Source: Hymenoscyphus infarciens (Eukaryota > Ascomycota > Leotiomycetes > Helotiales > Helotiaceae). From it: DNA of 22,250 nt. A program made the translations under genes and the position numbers. Below are positions 18,693 to 22,250 of the stretch, piece by piece. The stretch covers positions 1 to 22,250 of the forward strand of contig LLCB01000565.1 in the NCBI GenBank assembly GCA_001414345.1, in the 5' to 3' direction. How positions within the stretch are numbered: the first letter of the stretch is position 1; each line of letters starts with the position of its first letter. The notes beneath the pieces were generated by a model. That model ran no database searches. It was not told where the DNA came from and was given only the letters and a program-made list of their open reading frames with translations.

Positions 18693-20283
18693 CTAAATCA
18701 TCATCACAGCACCTCCCAAAGCGACCATCAACCCCGCAGCTCCAAACCCCGTCTCCCTAGCCATAGCCACACCCAATGCTTTGCTGGAGCTCGTGCTCCC
18801 CGCGGACTTCGCAGTACTAGTAGCCTTCGTTCCACCAGCCGTCGCACTCCCACTTCCACTTGCGCTCCCGGTAGCACTAGAGCTCGAGCTAGTTGGACAA
18901 GCACTTGTGCAAGGAATTGCACTTGTGAAAGGTAAACTCTGAACCTTGGACGCAGAAGCAAAAACGGGGGCTTGAGAGTCAATTGCTGGGTTTGGTACTG
19001 AACCTGGTCCCTCTGGGTTGAGGACGTTATCAACAACATGTAAAACTCCATTGGAAAGGAGAATGTCTGTAGTGAGGAGCTGAGCAGAATTGATGTAGAC
19101 GTTATTTCCGGCATGTCGAACGGTGATTTTTCCTCCTTGGGCGGTGGTGAAGCTGGTTCCATTGGTGAGACTCGATGTGTAGAGGACATTTCCAGGGATG
19201 AAATGATAATCTAGGACTTTGGAAAGTTGGTCGGTTGTCATGTTGAGGATTGCGGGACCGAGAGCTTGAAAGGCTTCATTTCGTGGGACGAAGAATGTGC
19301 TGTTCGCGGCTTTGGTGTAGTTTTCCGTCTTTTTGGATTCGAAGAGAGCGCCTTCGAAAGAGGTGAGATTGAATGATTGGATTGTGTCGGTCAAATTGGC
19401 GGGTGGAATCAACAGGGAGTCGAGGGCTTGGACAACACCCCCATTGAATATGAGATCCTGTTTGTTTTGTCAGCAAACCATAGCCGGGGAATGGGATATG
19501 AAAATGGCTTACTGTTTGGGTAACAGTACTTCTAGTCCCCTTTCCACTGACGAATATCACGACATCTCCCGCCTGCTTCACGTTCTCTACTACAGCCCCT
19601 CCCTTTACAGATGTCCATGCTGGACTCGTCAACAGTGTAGGTATGAACACAGAGTCCCCTGGTATCAATTGGGCAGCTGTTCTCGAACCAGCGAGTATAT
19701 GATATTGAAGGATGTTGGTAATGACATCTTGGTTATTGGTTTCGAATGCGTTTTTGAGCTCTGTGTATGGGATTTTGTCAAAGGCATCGTTATTTGGAGC
19801 AAGGATCTATTGCAGTTAGTGCAGTTCAAGAATATGGATTGTTTGTACTTACTGTGACGCCGTTCGTTGAGGGTAGGGAGAGCAAAATTTGTGGGTATTT
19901 CTATTCACGTTCGTCAGCATTTACTTCGGTCCCAAAATCGATGTAGCATTGCAGTATCTCATGACATTCATTCATTTCTGATTCCGGAAAAAAAAATAGG
20001 CTGAATGACTTCCATCTCCGAAAATTGAGCACCTGATGTAAGAATGAAAATCTCCATTGTACAGAAATCAGCCCCCTCAATGGTTATTCCCCAAAGGATC
20101 ATCGTGATAAACCTCCGCCGCCGCTTTCGTATCACGTACCTGAATTAATCCGTAGAAAGTCGTCAGATTCTTCTGGCCAGCGAGCAGAGCACCCAAATCC
20201 GGTACAGTATCTTGCGCTCGCGTTCCAGGAAGACAAAAGCTTGCTACTGTCGCAATCGCGGCAGTCCAACTTTGACACCTCAT
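18693..20283 (-). CDS. GPI-anchored protein with two fasciclin (FAS1) domains
   Basis: This is a cell-surface protein, probably adhesive or wall-associated as for other FAS1 proteins. Exons on the minus strand are 20283-20140, 19900-19853, 19806-19513 and 19457-18693, sum 1251 nt, 416 aa; introns are 239, 46 and 55 nt. Residues 1-23 are a signal peptide (MRCQSWTAA... ending TRA before QD). The first FAS1 domain (about 30-162) contains the conserved ILAPNNDAFDKIP; the second (about 163-310) contains TFFVPRNEAF and HVVDNVLNP. A Ser/Thr/Ala/Gly-rich stalk at about 347-387 is likely O-glycosylated, and the protein ends in a hydrophobic tail (about 400-416) typical of a GPI signal. I chose the ATG at 20283, not the in-frame ATG at 20487, because it gives a proper signal peptide. 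Exon 2 is only 48 nt. Confidence 0.92.
19853..19900 (-). other. 48-nt phase-0 microexon of the FAS1 gene
   Basis: This exon encodes 16 residues, KYPQILLSLPSTNGVT, and is bounded by AATAG on the 5' side and GTAAGT on the 3' side. Both flanking introns are phase 0, so skipping it would keep the frame but remove part of the first FAS1 domain. The family needs this segment (helix, turn, T before the ILAPNN strand), which confirms the exon. Confidence 0.85.
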
Positions 20284-21674
20284 TCTTGTTAGGATTTCCT
20301 TCTCAAGTGTGGAACACAGCGATGAATTATTCAGAGCAGTTGCAAACGGAAAACAAGAGCAGAAGAAGCGACAGGACGTTGTCAAAACAACAGTAAACAC
20401 TGGGATTGCGGACAAGGAGAGAACAACAACAGCATTTGAATCAAGTGAGGGCTTTCGGAAAAAATAAAAAATATAAAGGCAGGGCAATATCGTGAATGGG
20501 CCGACAGGGTCATTGTGATGATCTACAGTGCCTTTACAAGGGGGTTGAGCTATACCTTGCGCCGACAGCCCCTATCTGTTGGTTGTGAGGGGTTTGAGCA
20601 CCTTGAGTGGAGAGAATGTGTAGATGGGGGAAGCACCGAGGACAGGGGCTGAAATGGAAGCCGGGTGGAGAAGATGTGCCTGGGGAGATCGTCCGAAAAA
20701 TAGTCACAGATCATCGATGGACACGAGCTTGCCAAGTTCCGTTCCGTTCGCCTCGGAAGAAAACAGCCTCATGTCTTGCACGGAACTAAGCCTTGCATTT
20801 GTTGATATTCTATCTCTCCTTCATGAAGAACAAATAGGAATGTTTACGGGCTAAAAACCCCCCCAACGGCTTCGACGCTCCGAAGGACACAACCATAAGA
20901 AATCTTCAGTGTGCTTCGTAATCAATCGGGATTTAGACTCGGAAAGTATTGTTCCACCAAGTCATCCTGCCGCAAAAGATGCAGCCCAACTTACCGAACC
21001 AAGAAGAAGATGAAGATAACCAGAATATCGGAATCTCAACCCCCACGCCAAGTATACACAGCCGCAAAGAGGGACTGAAACCCTCGAATATGAAATTCCG
21101 AACGAGAAAGAATTCAAGGGCATTTTAAATAGCATTCGACCCTAGGTAGCAACTTAAGCTATCAAGAATCCCGAATACCAACCCAACCTCGAGCGGAACA
21201 CAGAGACCTGCATATGCGTTTCGATACATACCAAGGACCCGCCAATTCCCACTCTCCAAGCTCACCAATCACAAGTACCTCCATCTCTTCGGATCTACTT
21301 ACCAACCATCGCCGCCCTTGGTATAGACAATAAGGAGAATACACAACACATCTTGCATGTTGAGATATGCATATTCAGCTACAATCTATCATCCACTAAG
21401 CTGCCCCTCTACTGCATACATCGGAGTCGCCATCTACATTAGGTATCAACCGTACATGATATCTTTCGCCCGCCGCTTTGTCCCATACGCAAAACCTCGT
21501 ATCTGTATGTTGATACCAAAAAAAAAACTTGATACAAACCCTGCCTTGGTCTCGGCTCATGTAGTAGTATTCAAGGACAGGGTCTTCAAACTCTTTCTAT
21601 CCCTCCCGTCCAGTAAGAATATTCATCTGATGCCCTCCCCTGTCGTGTACTTTAAGCAAAAAGGAACAGATGTC

Positions 21675-21694
21675 TAGCGGTAGCGGTAGCGGTA
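21675..21694. repeat. TAGCGG hexamer microsatellite
   Basis: Three tandem copies of TAGCGG plus TA. It is a short simple repeat in non-coding DNA. Confidence 0.75.
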
Positions 21695-21900
21695 CTCGGC
21701 ACAGAGAGATAGATGTCCTGTATAGCAAGGATTCTGAGACGAAGGGAGAGGGTACTTCCTTCTACTCGTAGCGCTCTGTTCCACCCAAATTGATTTGGTT
21801 GCCGCAGAAGTTTCAATTGAAATAGATACCAATATGAGCCACCAATTTCTGTTGCAGATTCGAGGAGGAGGAGAGGGGGTCGGCTTTTCACCATCGGAAC

Positions 21901-21948
21901 ATCATACCATCACACCATCACCACATCACCATCCATCCCATCCATCCA
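21901..21948. repeat. CCATC/CACCA simple-sequence run
   Basis: Imperfect repeats of CATCA, CCATC and CATCC, purely pyrimidine/adenine on the plus strand. Such runs are common in 5' leaders of fungal genes, and a possible first exon follows (see the entry at 21969). Confidence 0.6.
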
Positions 21949-21968
21949 AACCCCAATTCTCCGATACC

Positions 21969-22013
21969 ATGCCGCATCCAACCTCCAATCCAACCTCCCC
22001 TATCGCCAGTAAA
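21969..22013 (+). CDS. Possible first exon of a gene running off the right edge
   Basis: An ATG at 21969 opens MPHPTSNPTSPIASK and is followed at 22014 by a perfect GTAAGT donor. A CA/CT-rich leader-like run precedes it. No acceptor or next exon can be identified before the window ends, and 15 residues are too few to judge. It could equally be chance. Confidence 0.15.
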
Positions 22014-22235
22014 GTAAGTGTAGGAAGTGATGTACATCAAGCCTCACATGGGACTTTCCCGCTCTCCCTACCAGCCCACGTAAACCAACTAAAAACCAAC
22101 TAAACTAAAAAATGAAACTGAAAATAAAAACAAATCAGCTCAAAACAAAACAAACCCCTCACTTGACTGATATGTACTGAATACCCGAAGAAAAGAAATC
22201 CCTTCAAGAAAGGAACCAACCAACCACCATATTTG

Positions 22236-22250
22236 CCCCCCCCCCCCCCC
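22236..22250. repeat. Poly-C run at the window end
   Basis: The last 15 bases are all C. It may be a real homopolymer or an assembly edge or collapsed sequence. The window does not show what follows. Confidence 0.9.

Larger units (their letters stand above)
20284..22235. other. Gene-poor right end, FAS1 promoter and beyond
   Basis: The first part (20284 to about 21000) is the promoter side of the FAS1 gene. Open frames at 20607-20854, 21357-21677 and 21795-22103 have no recognisable domain, and the latter two begin at non-ATG codons. Local simple repeats are TAGCGG three times at 21675-21694 and a CCATC/CACCA-rich run at about 21901-21948. From 22085 to about 22200 the plus strand is A-rich. 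I see no RNA gene. Confidence 0.5.

Noticed and set aside
20284..20487. In-frame upstream ATG at 20487 for the FAS1 protein
   Set aside because: It would add 68 residues before a very good signal peptide that starts at 20283; such a product would be unusual for a GPI-anchored protein.
21357..21677. 106-codon frame on the plus strand
   Set aside because: Starts at a non-ATG codon, has no recognised domain and shows no conserved splice signals around it.

Overview
The window looks like nuclear DNA of a filamentous ascomycete. The genes are broken by many short introns (mostly 46-87 nt, with GTAAGT-type donors and CTAAC/CTGAC-type branch points), there are secreted and GPI-anchored proteins, and the left end carries a repeat with the mark of repeat-induced point mutation (RIP). 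The protein set would suit a Leotiomycete, but that is inference and no species is claimed. All exon joins below were chosen by hand from splice signals, frame and family resemblance. In the five spliced gene models that read through without a break, the exon sums are exact multiples of three; the FAT1 model is also a multiple of three when started at its internal Met.

Layout. 1-950: AT-rich RIP-type repeat island with a 106-nt tandem repeat and a foldback. 2021-5017 (+): membrane-anchored GH3 beta-glucosidase (bglE type). 5447-7595 (-): very-long-chain acyl-CoA synthetase / fatty-acid transporter (FAT1 type) with a disturbed 5' end. 8494-9748 (-): classical short-chain dehydrogenase. 11045-12662 (+): glutamine-synthetase-like gamma-glutamyl ligase, divergent from the dehydrogenase across a 1.3 kb shared upstream region that holds a TACCTAGGTA-type palindrome. 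13548-14656 (+): secreted ferritin-like Rds1-type protein. 14657-18158: decayed zone with no intact gene found, a possible disrupted Arg/Asp/Ser-rich frame (16568-17203) and a clear SAM-methyltransferase pseudogene (17414-18158, -). 18693-20283 (-): GPI-anchored protein with two fasciclin (FAS1) domains. 20284-22250: no convincing gene, ending in a run of 15 C.

Functionally the six genes are a mix of carbohydrate hydrolysis, lipid activation, redox and nitrogen metabolism and cell-surface proteins. The only pair with a hint of joint function is the divergent dehydrogenase and GS-like ligase, which could share a promoter. I see no phage, CRISPR, tRNA, rRNA or intact transposon, and no clearly new multi-gene system. 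The observations most worth a second look are the three-lesion methyltransferase pseudogene, the disturbed start of FAT1, the frame-preserving 51-nt intron in the beta-glucosidase, the repeated in-frame stops at 16568-17203, and the RIP island with its foldback.
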